DNA of 64,000 bases from Tubiluchus corallicola. Its lineage: Eukaryota > Priapulida > Priapulimorpha > Priapulimorphida > Tubiluchidae. This document shows positions 37,801 through 50,173 of this stretch, piece by piece. Location: NCBI GenBank assembly GCA_030141605.1, contig JAQGDQ010000128.1, forward strand, positions 124,001-188,000, given 5' to 3'. The position numbers and the translations under genes are program-made. A model generated the notes under the pieces. The model did not search any database. It saw nothing but the letters and a program-made list of their open reading frames with translations, and was not told where the DNA came from. Positions within the stretch are counted from its first letter, which is position 1; each line of letters begins with the position of its first letter.

Positions 37801-38759
37801 GATTCGGTTGACGTATCTCGCTATTGCTAATTAAAATGGGTGGAGATCAAGAACACGCTGTTTTAAGTGCAGCATCGACAGATTTTATATCCAAAATTGA
37901 AACACTGTCTCTTGCAGTTAATACAACAATTATAATATACCAAGCTACTACACATCGAAGTAAATATTGATAAGTGTACGGTTTTGCATAGCCATGGCAG
38001 TGTTTATTCGTACTGCTAAATCACCGAGGAGAAGATTTTGCAAAATTTTATCACCAAAACTGCTTTATTATCATTTTAATGCTCAAAATCTCGCAGAAAA
38101 ACAGGTATCACTATCAATTATGCCAAGTCGAACTGAACAATAAAAAATTTGTATGAAGAAAGAGTCAATTTTTGATACGTTAATCTCCCCATGGTACTAG
38201 AAGGATGAACCATCACCCACTATACCTTTCAGATTAGCATAAAACTCTGCATAAATCCGACTGCTTGTCAACAAAATATAAACCTGTAGGTAGTATCTTT
38301 AAGATCACAAATTTAACGTTTAACCGCTATAGCCAATTATGGTATTCAGATTAGCGTGAAAAAGTAATAGTGGAGAGGGGGTGCTGACTGTTTTCACCAG
38401 TTTTTTCTTTGTCAAATTAAAGTATTTCATTCTAAAGTAATTAATTTTTCTGTAAAAACCCGGGTACTCCGTACTGTGGCTTTTTATTAAGTTTGTCGCA
38501 TTCCGTATTCTTAGTTCCGTACTCATGCACTAAGCACTGTGAGCAGGAAGTCGCTTCCGAGACAAATCAGCGATTGTTGAAACAGGTGGAAAGGTAACTT
38601 GGCAAAAAAATCGTTTAACGAAAAAGTAGGTGTTTTATAGGAAGTGATATTTCCTTTGCCGACTGCGAGAAAGTAAGTGCTCAGCATGACGTATTGATGA
38701 AATTTCGTGTCTGAGTCGCAAAAAATAGATTCATCGCACAAAACAGTCTTGATGTAAAT

Positions 38760-39032
38760 ATTATCGACCATAAGCTAAGGTGTGCGCAGTGACCGGTTGC
38801 GCACCTTTTAACGCAAACACTTATAAACGTGACAAGGTCGCAGCAATGGATGCTCAATGCGTCTCAAGAGTTATCCATCTTGAATATATTCTTTAGTGGG
38901 TATAACATCATAGTAGCGCGTGCGTGTGCCGTTGCAGTATGCACCACATTATTTGAAATGGTCTCAGGCTGTCCGGATTCTTCAGCAGGTCGGAGCACTA
39001 TTTGGTGTCGGTTAAACAACGTCATTTAAAAC
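38760..39032. promoter_or_regulatory. Possible (bidirectional) promoter and leader exon
   Basis: A CpG-bearing patch with an imperfect palindrome (GGTGTGCGCA...TGCGCACC, 38780-38806). It is followed by a spliceable plus-strand end, AAACAG|GTAGGT at 39032. It could supply the non-coding first exon of the receptor gene starting at 44657, and face the candidate minus-strand gene. Position is the only evidence. Confidence 0.22.
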
Positions 39033-39227
39033 AGGTAGGTAAAATCATAATTGCAGCCTTTAAAGAGTCCTAAACAATTTTACATATTCAGTTTAATCTG
39101 TAGTTTGTATTATTTTAGTGCATCAATTACATAAATGTCAGTCCTGCAATAAAAAAAATTGTATAACCATTTTTATTCTGATCATTCTTAGATAAATGCA
39201 CAAACCATTAAAGGAGATCTTACTTTA

Positions 39228-39288
39228 CTGGAGGTTATTAATGATATGTTATTAACGCTATAAGGCTGGAGGTTATTAATGATATGTT
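39228..39288. repeat. Short direct repeat, 23 bp, 38-bp period
   Basis: A 23-bp word beginning CTGGAGGTTATTAATGATAT occurs exactly at 39228-39250 and 39266-39288. Confidence 0.85.
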
Positions 39289-40179
39289 TCAAATTCGTCG
39301 ACAATATTCTTTATATCATTGGTTCTGTTATTTATTATACGAGTACGCTCTTATTTTTTCATTTTAAAAGCATTTTGTGTTCACAGGATAAGAATAATTT
39401 CTACGCTCAGATGTTCCTTGTTTAGTAAGATAACAGGATTTAGTTATACGTTTATACCTGCCGGGCATGTAGATCGTATACACCTGTGTATGTGTATGTG
39501 TATCGTACCCTGATCTGATACTCATGCAAAATTCTTGTAACTAATGTAGGACTAACTTATATTGCAGAGTCACTACGTCTTTATAACAGTAATTCTAGGT
39601 ACGCAGGTTGTTGAACTAAGGCCATCGTAGCTTCCTGTGCAAAGCCGTCGAATGGAAAATTTAATATTAAAGTAAGGTTAAATCACGTACCTGTTAAGAC
39701 AGTAGTAAAGATTAAAGAAGTATGAATGTTCTTTTTTGCTTAAGTGTTAGTGAAGGGATTCAAATTGGAATTTTTTGAGGTTGTGAGCAACGAAAATTCT
39801 GGAGATATTAGTTGAAATGTTTGTAATACTTTTATCCCAAGTTTTTACTAACTGAGCTAACAGGAACCCTGTATTCGATCTGATATGCGATATTGGTCAT
39901 TAGAAAACTTATGTAGCAACAAGTGGCCATGCAAGCATTCTCATAGTGTAGGATACTGGGTATAAAACAGAATGAATATGTAAATTATATAGCTTGACAG
40001 TTAGTATTGCTTTGCTTCTCTAATTAGACTCTGTAATCCACCTAGTATCTACATTGACATCTTAATCATTATAATGTATGGATATACACAACAACACAAA
40101 TGAATATACAATTAGGAAGGAGAATAATACCGATTGTACTGTTAAAATAAAGAAACAACTGTTAATTTTTATGAAACGT

Positions 40180-40288
40180 AACTTGTCTGAAAAGAGGGTA
40201 ACCTGCAAAAGTCGAGCTGAGTCTGATTTCGAACCAAAGATGTTCTGATTACTACTGTACAACCATTAGACCACTCGGCCCTTTATGA
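40180..40288 (-). repeat. tRNA-derived SINE
   Basis: On the minus strand it starts GGGCCGAGTGGTCTAATGG (A-box-like) and continues to GGTTCGAAATC (B-box) and AGACTCAGCTCG. The tRNA acceptor arms do not pair properly, and similar downstream sequence recurs at 28050 and 40490. It is therefore read as a SINE and not as a working tRNA gene. Confidence 0.55.
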
Positions 40289-40318
40289 TCAAGCATGTTT
40301 AAATTAGTCCTACTACTT

Positions 40319-40360
40319 CGTCAACTAATCTAACACCTGCAGGTGTTAGTTTAGTTGACG
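40319..40360. repeat. 42-bp near-perfect palindrome
   Basis: Arms CGTCAACTAATCTAACACCTG and its reverse complement meet at CTGCAG with one mismatched pair and no loop. It sits directly beside the SINE copy. Confidence 0.85.
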
Positions 40361-40484
40361 CTAAAGTATTTACTAGCTAATTAGATGGCTTTTTGCAATT
40401 AATGTAGAGCCTAGGATAATCTATGAGTAACTGATTGTTATTTATAAGCTCCATTTTAATTTTAATGATGGAATAAGCCTCAAT

Positions 40485-40600
40485 TATTGTAACTTACCCG
40501 AAAAGAGAAAACGCAGAAGTTAGGTCCGGGGCTGAATATCGGGGCCTTGTTATTAGGATGACTTGCCCAACACCCCAGGAGGACCATGCCAGGGACAATG
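40485..40600 (-). repeat. Diverged SINE fragment of the same family
   Basis: The run ACTTACCCGAAAAGAGAAAA, then GCAGAAGTTAGG, parallels ACTTGTCTGAAAAGAGGGTA, then CTGCAAAAGTCGAG, of the copy at 40180. The B-box has decayed. Confidence 0.3.
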
Positions 40601-40707
40601 CCAGACATTGTTAACTTCTGTGGAATACTAAGAGCCAGAATGGCTATTTAAGAAAAGCTCGCGACTTTAAAGGTAGTCAGCAACAGATAATTGTACCTTA
40701 CAATAAT

Positions 40708-40785
40708 TATAATTATACATTAATTTGTTGCCATGTTAGTGTAACCGCATTTGTTACACTAATGTAAGCAGCAAATGAATTATAC
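40708..40785. repeat. Imperfect hairpin with about 34-bp arms
   Basis: AATTTGTTGCCATGTTAGTGTAAC and its inverted counterpart flank a 7-base loop (CGCATTT). No protein or RNA family is recognised. Confidence 0.6.
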
Positions 40786-43280
40786 AGCATTTAACTAATC
40801 ACTATTCACCTATACCTGTACCGTAACTGATTAACAATTGTCATCACTGCACAAAAGATTACAATTTATTTGAATCTTTTAGCGCTGATTCAATGGTGCA
40901 GTTTTCTGGCACGTTTTCCTGTTTAATTAATTGCGTGACGCGTGGGGAAAAATATCAGCTAGTAAATGCCACAAGTCACTATGTGTTGCCCGTGCGCCAT
41001 ACATTTGATTTTTATCCCAGTTTTTTTTTCAAAAAATTGGCCATCGTTTAGCCAACCTGTTGGTCGATCTCATTTTCGCCCAGCTGCTTTAACTATGTAT
41101 TTCTGTAATTAATGAACTTTTACTGCTAGAATTCTACTATACAAATATGCTAATAACATCACACTGAACTGTATTCTATAGTGAAAACTTTAGGGTCTAT
41201 TCGACGCTAATTGTAAAATGTATGTAAAACGTATGTGTGATGTGATTTTTTTATTAATAAATTATCAATAATCTACCCAAAATTTGACTTATATTGGCTA
41301 TTAATTTCAATTTTGTACACAAGTCTTAAATATTATCATGGCTTAGTGTCTTGGAGTTATGATCTGCTCACTCTTTTTCATTCTTTTTATAATATTTTCT
41401 AATTAACTGATCAGTAGAGAATTTATTTCATTTTGATGAATTGCAACCACAATATGAAATCAATAATTTTACGGCACTACTCTGGTGCAGTGTTTTACCA
41501 TGTTGTAACTCATAGTGAGAGGAGGTTCACGATGAACGCATTTTTGTGTTGGTTATTGGACTGCTGCCATCACAAACTATACAAGCTGCTTGAAACAGCA
41601 TTGACAATGTAATTATATTGACAGCTCCCGTTTTTTAACTTGATTTTTTGATTGATTTTTCTTGTTCTTTATCGTTTCGCCATGTTCAGAGTTAAATAAT
41701 ATTATACCTTTCGCTTTTTCATTTGTTTTTATTAAAAGTCAGAGCTCACTTACTGTATGCACACTGCCCAGTTTACTAGATTAACCAAGCAAATCCAATT
41801 ATTAATGTATGACAAGTACTTAGCAAACCTAATATAATCTAATATGGACAATATAATATGCTCATAGACTGAAAACAGTTATACCGAATGTTACTGTTAA
41901 AACATGCTTTTCACGCTGTTGAACTGTTGACAGAACATACAAATCTGCGGATAGACATAAGTTCAAAGTGCGAAGAAGTTTGTTCCGTGCATTCCTTGCT
42001 GAGTTGATATACATGTAAGTGCATATATAAACAGTATGTTTGTATGTGACAACAATATTACAGTGTACGTTGTCGTTAAGTGTGATGCATAGAACGTATA
42101 TATACTCGGCACGTCATATAATCATAACGGCCATTTTCTTCAGTACCATTGCTCATAGTATTCTCCCTGCAGTGTCAGTATTGCATAAACTATTCGACTT
42201 GATTTAGGCAATAGTTCTAACAAGATTTGATCTTCCTGTTCTTGTGATTTACCCTTCATTGACGAGTGTGCTAAATTTAGCTACTATTATCTTTCACAAT
42301 CAATTAGAACGTTACCATTGTAATAATCTAGAGATTATAGTGAAATATTAACAGGACATATTTATTAAAACAATTACAGTAGGAAGAAACTAGGCTTGCA
42401 CTACAGCAACTTTACGTCTGCTCTGTCGCGAAGAAGCTACTGAGAAGCTTTTCTTGCTCAGCGCACGCAAGCATAATGTGGATATAATGTTTGTGCAATG
42501 TAATGACAAAATATTACACATTCTGCTACAGGCATTCCTAGCTCTTTGAAAAACAGAGATCCTTATTGAATGAAGCCTAATTAAACACGACTTTACAATT
42601 ATTTCTTATGATATAATGTATAGCGAACGGTAGTCATGTGTGATTGAGCAGTAAACCTATTATAATGCATGAATACTGTTTTCAGTGCTCAATAATTTTG
42701 ATAACTATACAGAAAGATAATATAACGAGCACGAATAAGCATACAAAACATTAATGACAACTTCAAAATACAAGACTCTGAGGTAGTGCCATGGAGCTCA
42801 ATTACATACTTCCTATTTGCGTGGAGACTGAACTAGTTACTAGATATCCGATTGTGAATGATTGTGAACTATCAATTTCACGTGATAGATATCAAAGTTG
42901 TAGTGATTTGTTAAACTGAAGTGGCGAACAACCCATCATATTGGTACGACTAAAAACTATTATGAATTCCAATACAAACTTCACAAAACTGTTGACATTA
43001 GTAGACAAAAGCTTACGCATAAAGTCAAAATAAGTAGAATTATTTTACACTTTTTGGTGTACGTTCTGTGCCTTTAAACTCACTGTCCGTGCCTCAGTGC
43101 CAGTAATCTCCCCCAGCCCACATGACTAGTGTTTCAGCATAATATACCTAAACACCCTGCAGCTCCTCAGAAATTCTAGGCCAATAATAATTACAAAAAA
43201 GAATTTCTCACTTGACGGGTAATGAATAATGAATGTTTTAATTATTAATCTCGAGTTTTTAACATATGACGTTAGATCTC

Positions 43281-43470
43281 ACCAATGTCTAATGATCGTT
43301 TCCTATACCCAATAAAGGATAGCAGGCCAGGTGACTTCTGCAGTCTTTTCACTATGCTAACTTTCTAACTTTTTACTGTAATAATGTCTCGTGACCTATC
43401 TATCGAACCTATTAATAACGGTTGTTATATATATAATGTACAAAAAGAGATAAATAAATAAAAATTAAAT
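43281..43470 (+). repeat. Interspersed retroelement 3' end, copy 1
   Basis: Shares a chain of words with 59981-60132: CAATG(A)TC(A)..., TA(C)CCA(A/G)TAAAGG, CC...ATTGAACCT, and a tail AAAAAGAGATAAATAAATAA. A simple A-rich tail and lack of coding are typical of a LINE or SINE 3' end. Confidence 0.55.
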
Positions 43471-43913
43471 CGAATTGAATTGAATAGTTATCTAATTGAA
43501 TAGTTAACTTGGAAAGTTAAAAATAAGTTAATACACATTGCTGTTAAGAACTTACATTTTAAAATTTGCCTGGAGTGACGATCAGGTCAATGATTATGAA
43601 AATGTACCTCAATATGTAGCGAGCTAGCCAGGTATAACATAAATAAAGAGTTATACCAAAGTCCATGATTGCGATGTTTACCTTATTGTGTTTGCTCACA
43701 TTTTCTTGTGTTTATACACGTTTTATGTGATGTAAACAAAGGACTGGGCATAAAAGAAAATCAAAAAAGAATGTTTTGGCTTATTTGCTGAATACTGAGT
43801 TTTTCTGAGTTGCGTGTTAATCCTTGTTTATTGTGCTTTCAGTTTTAACGTGTAAATAAACCTTTTAATATTTAAGCCTGTTGCTAGACTTCACGTACAG
43901 TTAAATATGTAAA

Positions 43914-43948
43914 CGCGCGCGCGTGTGTGTGAGTGTGTGTATGTGTAT
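43914..43948. repeat. (CG)n(TG)n dinucleotide tract
   Basis: CGCGCGCG changing to TGTGTGTGAGTGTGTGTATG, a sequence with Z-DNA-forming character. Confidence 0.85.
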
Positions 43949-44656
43949 TGAATTTTATCATAATAATTATGATGTGACTTACATGTACAGTTATTAAATT
44001 TCATCATGGCTATATTTTGTAATAGCAATAGATTATTAATAATTATTAAGCATTTTACTGGCGCTTAAATCTTAACGCATCGTCGTAAAGATGTCTTTCT
44101 TTGACTGCTCAGAATTTCACTGATGTCTTATGCGGTGGTTTAACAGGTCTTTAGCGTTTACTAACTACAAGCTCTACTTCTGACTTCTACAAACCATCTC
44201 AAATAAAAATAGAGTTTTTTGAACAACTGTGTAAAAATGTAGCGAATAACTAAGTGCTAAATCAATGTAAGTATACTTGCAACAAAGAAAATGATCATAC
44301 AACCTAATGTCATTGATTGAGTTTTTGATGACAAATGTCACATTATGTTAAAGGAATCAAGTATACTTGCTTTTGACAACATTACCTACTTGAGATAACA
44401 GTGATGCGAAATTAGCATACTGCCAAGCGAAATTGAATTGAATGTTGAAATGCGCAACCCATGCTGTCAAGATGTTTTGTACACGTTCTTTATTAGTTGA
44501 CAATCGGGTAATTGATCCAAAACTGACCTGATCTGAAATTCGGCCAATAACGTGTAAAACTGGAGGGTGCGAGAAGGGAGATTTTTGAAACAATGATTTT
44601 ATTGAAGAGTGACATCAGCGATATGATTGGTACTATAACACTTTTTCACTTAACAG

Positions 44657-45219
44657 GGCACAGGGGCATAAAATGCTGATGCCAAACGTCTTACTGATAA
44701 GATGACGAAGTGGTTTCATGTTTATCGACTAGAAGCTGCAGTAGCGCTTTCTCTGTTACTACTAGCGCTATCAAATGAAACAACACCAAACAACAGGTAT
44801 GATTAATAACCTATGGGACCCTATCAGTTTGTTATAATAATTTCGCTGCCCTTAGGTTTGCTTTCTGTATCTTTTTCACTCATTTTTATGTAAATCATTT
44901 TACTGATTTAGCAGGCGTACAACGTGATCTTGCCCTGCCCCACCCACATTTCATTCTTACAGAACTCCAAACACAATGATACTATAAAAATACACACTAA
45001 TTCCGCACACTTTCGTAAAGCGGATGGTTTGTGCAGACAATTTTCAAATAGAAAAAGAACTGAGAACGAGAGGGAGAGGATGAGAGAAAGAGAAATAGAA
45101 GGAGAGAGTGATGGACAAGAAATGAGAGGAAGAGGGAACAGAAAAATAGTTTGATAGAAAGGGAGATCGGTTTACACTCTGCGGAAAGTGAATAAACAGA
45201 GGAAGAGAGATATAGAGAG

Positions 45220-45250
<31 letters not shown>

Positions 45251-48200
45251 GGGAGTAAGCGTTAAAAAGAAAAAGTTAGCAATCATTTTAACACGAAAAA
45301 ACCAAAGTTAATTCTAACAGTTTGAATTAACTATACTTGAGCTGTGCTCAGGCACGATGCTCAGAATAAATACATCCAGACACGATGCAGAAAAACTGGT
45401 AATGTTGTAGTGCATCTTATTGCCTAAATTTTGCCTTGTTCGTGTGTGCCGTACGTTAAATCGTTGTAATTAAAAATATATTTGAGAGAAAAAATAAAGA
45501 GAAAACAAACATGCATCTCATAAGTTATGAAACTCCTGCTCAGGTATTCGTCTACTCTCAAGTCGTGAGATTAAGCGTGAGACGTGTGTTAAAGCTATCG
45601 ATGCATTGTTTCAGATTTAGTACTTGGTCAGCAAACTTTAAAGATTTCGAAAAGTTTTACTGATTGTTTCCTGAAGAGCTCCTGTGAGAATTTTGGAGGT
45701 CTTTCCACTCATTAGAGCTGGCTAAATGCGACCTGTCGTTTGCTACTCTTTTTTCCAAATATGTGCCTTATAAATAACTGTCTTGATGTTCTGGATCCGT
45801 AATAGACCTTGGTTGTGAATTGTCACCAGGGCGATCAAAAACGTTTTAGTCAAAAACACTCATCAAATACATTGCAGAATCTAAGTGCAGCATCTAGTAT
45901 TGTGCAGAATCTTACTATTTTTGGTACTGAAATTCAGTACCGCTAAAAGTTTAGTTCAAAAACTTTCAATGCAACAAACTACCGGTACTGAATACGTTTA
46001 ACGAACAAAAGTATTATAAACTTAATACTGATAAAAGAAGAGTTACTATCTAAATGACATCCTCTACAACATATTTAACGTCAGTTTGTTATTGTGCAGA
46101 GGATTGTGACAGAAAACAAGACCATTTTACTAGTGCATATAGGCTCTAATTTCAAACTAGGTAGGTCTCGTTGTACCATCAATAATAACTTTTCAATGGC
46201 CATAATATTCAATGTACACATAGCTGAATTAAGTATTCAATATCTATATAAAAAATCATCTAAATCAGTTCAGTATTTGTTTTTGGAAGGCAATTTGATA
46301 GCTTGCTCAATAGTCCAAAATGAAATCTACGTGTAATAGTCTTAAATTCTCTGTTTTTGTAAAGCAAATGTCTTATTATCTTATTTTACTGCGTTCTAAT
46401 GATAGTTCTTTATGTTAATTAGATTTCGACATTGTAAACCAGGCGAGAGTTTTGCAAGGTTTGTTCCCGATGCGAAGACAGATACACCGATCTATCACAG
46501 TGATGATGCAACTGGTAACTAGTAAGTTTTCAGTTGATTTCTTGTAATATCATGATGCTATTATGCACTTAAGAAATCTGTAGCGAGAAAGCTGAAAACG
46601 TCGCACCAAGTTTCAACCTACAGAACCATGAAAACCTTCTGTCAAACGTGTAATCAATTTGAGAAATGTATGCGGGCAAAATTGAACTTATAGCTAACAC
46701 TGAAGCTGAAACGAAATGTCCACGATATTGCATTTCGGACAAATCACGCACGGTATTCTTATTAAATTACTTCAATAAAAAGTTGTTAGACTATAAATTT
46801 CCTAAATAAATTTATAGCTGTAAAAATAGCTTTTACAGGCCTGACCAACCACAATGGAAGACCTTTGCATTTTGTATTGAAATCATTGATCTATCATTAC
46901 AAAATGTAATATTATGATATAATAAGTATCATTTTATATAATGATAATTCAGAGACTGAAACACTCGCCTAATTTTCTCGAAGCATTGGTTTTTGCTTGC
47001 TACTTATTCTGTCGACGAGTTAATGACAAGATCAATAACACGACGAAGGCTTGAATATTGGTTTTGCTATTAAACTGCAAAACTTTAACACAGGAAAGAT
47101 GCTGGTTTTTTTGAGCAAATTAAAACCGATACTAGTCGGATAACTGATCAATCTATTTATTAAAACAGATGCACACTCAAATCAGATTATCTTTGCAGCT
47201 ACAATCCGGCATTCATTTATAACCAATCAAGCACGATCCAGCAATGAAAACCCCACATGATTAGAAACCGATTGATTGAGTGGCAAAATTGTATTCTGAT
47301 AGATAGTAATGGTTTATAATCAATTTAATTTTGGTTAATCGAGTAAGCTCACTCGAGAAAAATTGAAAGCGAATACCTGCTGACAGCTGAGAGAGAAAGG
47401 GGAAAGGAAAGATCAACTTAAAACTTTTGAAATGTGAAGCAGCAGAACACAAGAACCAAATAGTGGTATTAATTAGGGAAGTTTTGGTCCATGATTAAAA
47501 TTGAACAAGTGCCCAGTTTCTTTAACATGCTTGTCAATTCCAAAGTCAGTTTTCTTAAATTTTAATGGGAGTAATGTGATTCTTTAAGACGAATTCAAAG
47601 TGACGACTATTTTTAATCAGAATATAATACTATTAAGTATTGTATCATTAATGATATCATTATTGTCGCCATTAATTTTTTACACGAATTGCAGACGAGT
47701 GGCGATAGCGACTTATTCAGCAGAGTAAAAAGGTATCGCGGGAAATCAGGCACTAAACCGTTGATATCGCATTAAAGAAGATCGCGGCAGTTCGTTAGAG
47801 CCAGTCTGCTTAATGGGGAAGAAAGGGGAATTTATAAGCGTCTACCTAGTTACGATTTTTATCACCCGAGTACTTGTTATTTGGGCTTCAATTAGCTGAT
47901 TCTGGAAATAGATGAAATCGGGACGCATTTTGACATCTCTTAAAAGATGAAAGGATAGCTTTATTGCACCTCAGTGTAATAACTTCTAACCAAATGTGAT
48001 CATCAAGTTTGTATTTTTTAATAGGATCAGTAAAGCCTAGAAAATTAATAATAACTAATAGTTTTCGGAATAATGAAAGTCAGGCGAGACGATTTTAATG
48101 AGCAGGTTTTAGAACTCCGCACTACGAAACTAGAATTATTTGTTGTAATTGGTCAAGCCACTATATATTATGGCTACATTAGGGCTATAGTCATAGGAGT

Positions 48201-50173
48201 ACGGACCGATTTTTCAAGGGTGAGGGGCTCATCAACGTTTGCCCGAAAAATTCAGGGTTAATTGCAAGTCGAGAATTGCCTCTCTCCGCCCTATGATCAA
48301 AAAATGCCCGGATTTCGGGCACTTCATTTGGCGACATTTGGAAAAATTTCGAGATTTCCTTTTATGAAAAATATTATTTTATTTTTTTCATCATTTGGCC
48401 TGTGCCCGAAAAATTTGGTGATTGTCCGAAAAAAAATGTGTTTGTACGAATCTGGGGGAGAGGCTGCAGATAGGTTGCTGCTCGTACGCCTATGGCTGTG
48501 CATTATGTGTAAATATAGACTGTACTATATTTTGTTATAATTGCAAAAAATATTTATGAAGAACCAGTACCTTCGTATTTGACTTTTTCGTCTTTTAACT
48601 GACTTTTCATTATTCTATAAAAATACAAAATTACAAAGAATTGATCAAATCTAATCTAATATTGCATGTGTTCAATCAATGCTTATTTACTAATAAATAA
48701 GAAACAAGAGTTTAGAGGCCATCCTCTCAGAGAATGTGCCTATCATTTTAGTTGTTTCAAGGAAATGGAGTATAGGCCCAACCACTTAAAAAACGTATGT
48801 TCCTCTTACAAAACGTATGTGTCATTTTACTTGTTTCAGTTACACCTGCCTACCATGCAGCATCTGTGAAAATGGCCTGAAGATGACAGGGCATTGCTTC
48901 GAGGATCTTGACACTGAGTGTTCAGATAACGAGTGCGAAGAAGAGGGGTATGTTTACCTTAATGATGAAGAAGTTGGACCTCCACAGTGCATACCCAGTA
49001 AGTACACATTTAATTTTCCAGCAAATCAAATAACGGTGACAAATCAGGTTCTCAGTGTTCAAAACTAAGTGGATCGTCGCACATGCACATAACCACCGAG
49101 GTTTCAAGTCTCGGTCTAGGTTGAATCACACGTAAACCATAGACTTTGCACATAGTGGTATGTATCGGTTGGCGCAGACAAAGGCATCAACGTGAGTACA
49201 ATAATATTAAAAGCAAGTGTTCTGTGTTAAAGAATAAAGTTGGAATTTCAAAGCTTCGTGCTTCAGTACATTAACTTTTGGCTGTGAAAGCTACAAGTTT
49301 ATAATTAATGTTATTATAATCTTAACTCTGTCAAGTATGGTATTGCTCCTTATCAATATGATTTGGTAAAAAATGAGTGTGTGAAAATTTAGCCATTTAT
49401 GTAGTAAAGGTGATAGTGTAATAACGATAGCTGTGATGATGATCACCTTCATTAGGTATTATGCGTTATCATCACCATCATCATCATCACCACCCTTCTT
49501 TAGTAAAGCGCATCTCGCTACTTTAATGAACTTTCTTTTCTACACTATGCAAATGTGCGAGTTGTTGCTAATATAAAATGATTCCTTAAATAAGCTCCGA
49601 ATTTAAACTGAGTTTATTTTGCTGTAGGATTACAAAGCCCAGAAACATTAACATCTCTGGAAGCAGAAAGTCAAACCAGTAAGTGAAATGTTGTCCATTA
49701 AATTAAAGTCCAAATTATAATTGAGAACTCACTGTGTAGTTTGCAATTAACAATGCCTGAAAATGTCTCTTACAAAATGTTCATATTGTAATGAAGAAAT
49801 AATGTATGAAACTGTTTTATAAAAGTTATAATTGTTATAAAATTTGTTGGGTTTATCAATTCATACCCAAGCTTAAAATCTAAATAAAAATTTAAAATGA
49901 AAATTATTAGCCGTGGATAACTGCATTTTAATATTTATTTCAGGTTGTTCTTCTGATAAGTGTGTTGATAGACCTTCACTGCAATTTACTGGACTTGTCA
50001 TTTTCGCAGTAGTTCTCTCAAGCCTTTCCTGTTTTGTCAGTGTTGGAGCCTTGGCATTTGTGTGTCGTTTGTATCGTAAGCGTCAACAGTCGCCCGCCAA
50101 AAGCCGCTGTTCACATAAATGCATGAATCCTTGTTCAGCAAACGGTCGAGAGATGGCACCACTAACAAAATAG
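44657..50173 (+). CDS. TNF-receptor-like type I membrane protein, short-tail form
   Basis: Exons: 44657-44796 (ATG 44702), 46423-46521, 48840-48997, 49628-49678 and 49944-50173 (TAG 50171-50173). All phases agree (2, 2, 1, 1), giving 210 residues. Order: signal peptide (EAAVALSLLLLALS, residues about 10-24); one cysteine-rich domain starting CKPGESFARF and continuing YTCLPCSICENG, GHC, DTEC and NEC; a Ser/Thr linker partly from the 51-nt exon 4; CSSDKC; one membrane helix (LVIFAVVLSSLSCFVSVGA); a basic stop-transfer (RLYRKR); and a tail of about 35 residues. The CxxCxxC...C...DTxC pattern and leading CxPG are typical of TNF-receptor cysteine-rich domains. There is no death domain. An upstream ATG at 44673 opens a 10-codon uORF whose TGA overlaps the start codon. 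Ligand and function are unknown. Confidence 0.8.
45053..45258. repeat. (GA)n-type purine tract in receptor intron 1
   Basis: AGAGAGAGAAAGAAAGAAAGAGAGA-type sequence. The open frames on both strands are artefacts. Confidence 0.85.
48192..48494. mobile_element. MITE with CATAGG(A/C)GTACG ends, in receptor intron 2
   Basis: The left end CATAGGAGTACG and the right end CGTACGCCTATG are inverted copies. The 303-bp interior contains four variants of GCCCGAAAAATT, including the palindrome GCCCGGATTTCGGGC. The reading frames across it are artefacts. Confidence 0.6.
49471..49495. repeat. (ATC)n microsatellite
   Basis: Short CATCACCATCATCATCATCA run in receptor intron 3. Confidence 0.85.

Noticed and set aside
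38513-38593. Plus-strand exon-like piece (CEQEVASETNQRLLKQVE) ending at AG|GTAACT
   Set aside because: No neighbouring exon in phase; it overlaps a minus-strand frame of equal quality.
38523-38771. 82-codon minus-strand frame starting with ATG
   Set aside because: Could be a first exon of the candidate minus-strand gene, but no convincing donor was found.
40192-40285. tRNA gene on the minus strand
   Set aside because: A and B boxes are present but the acceptor stem does not pair and the sequence recurs as a repeat, so it is a SINE.
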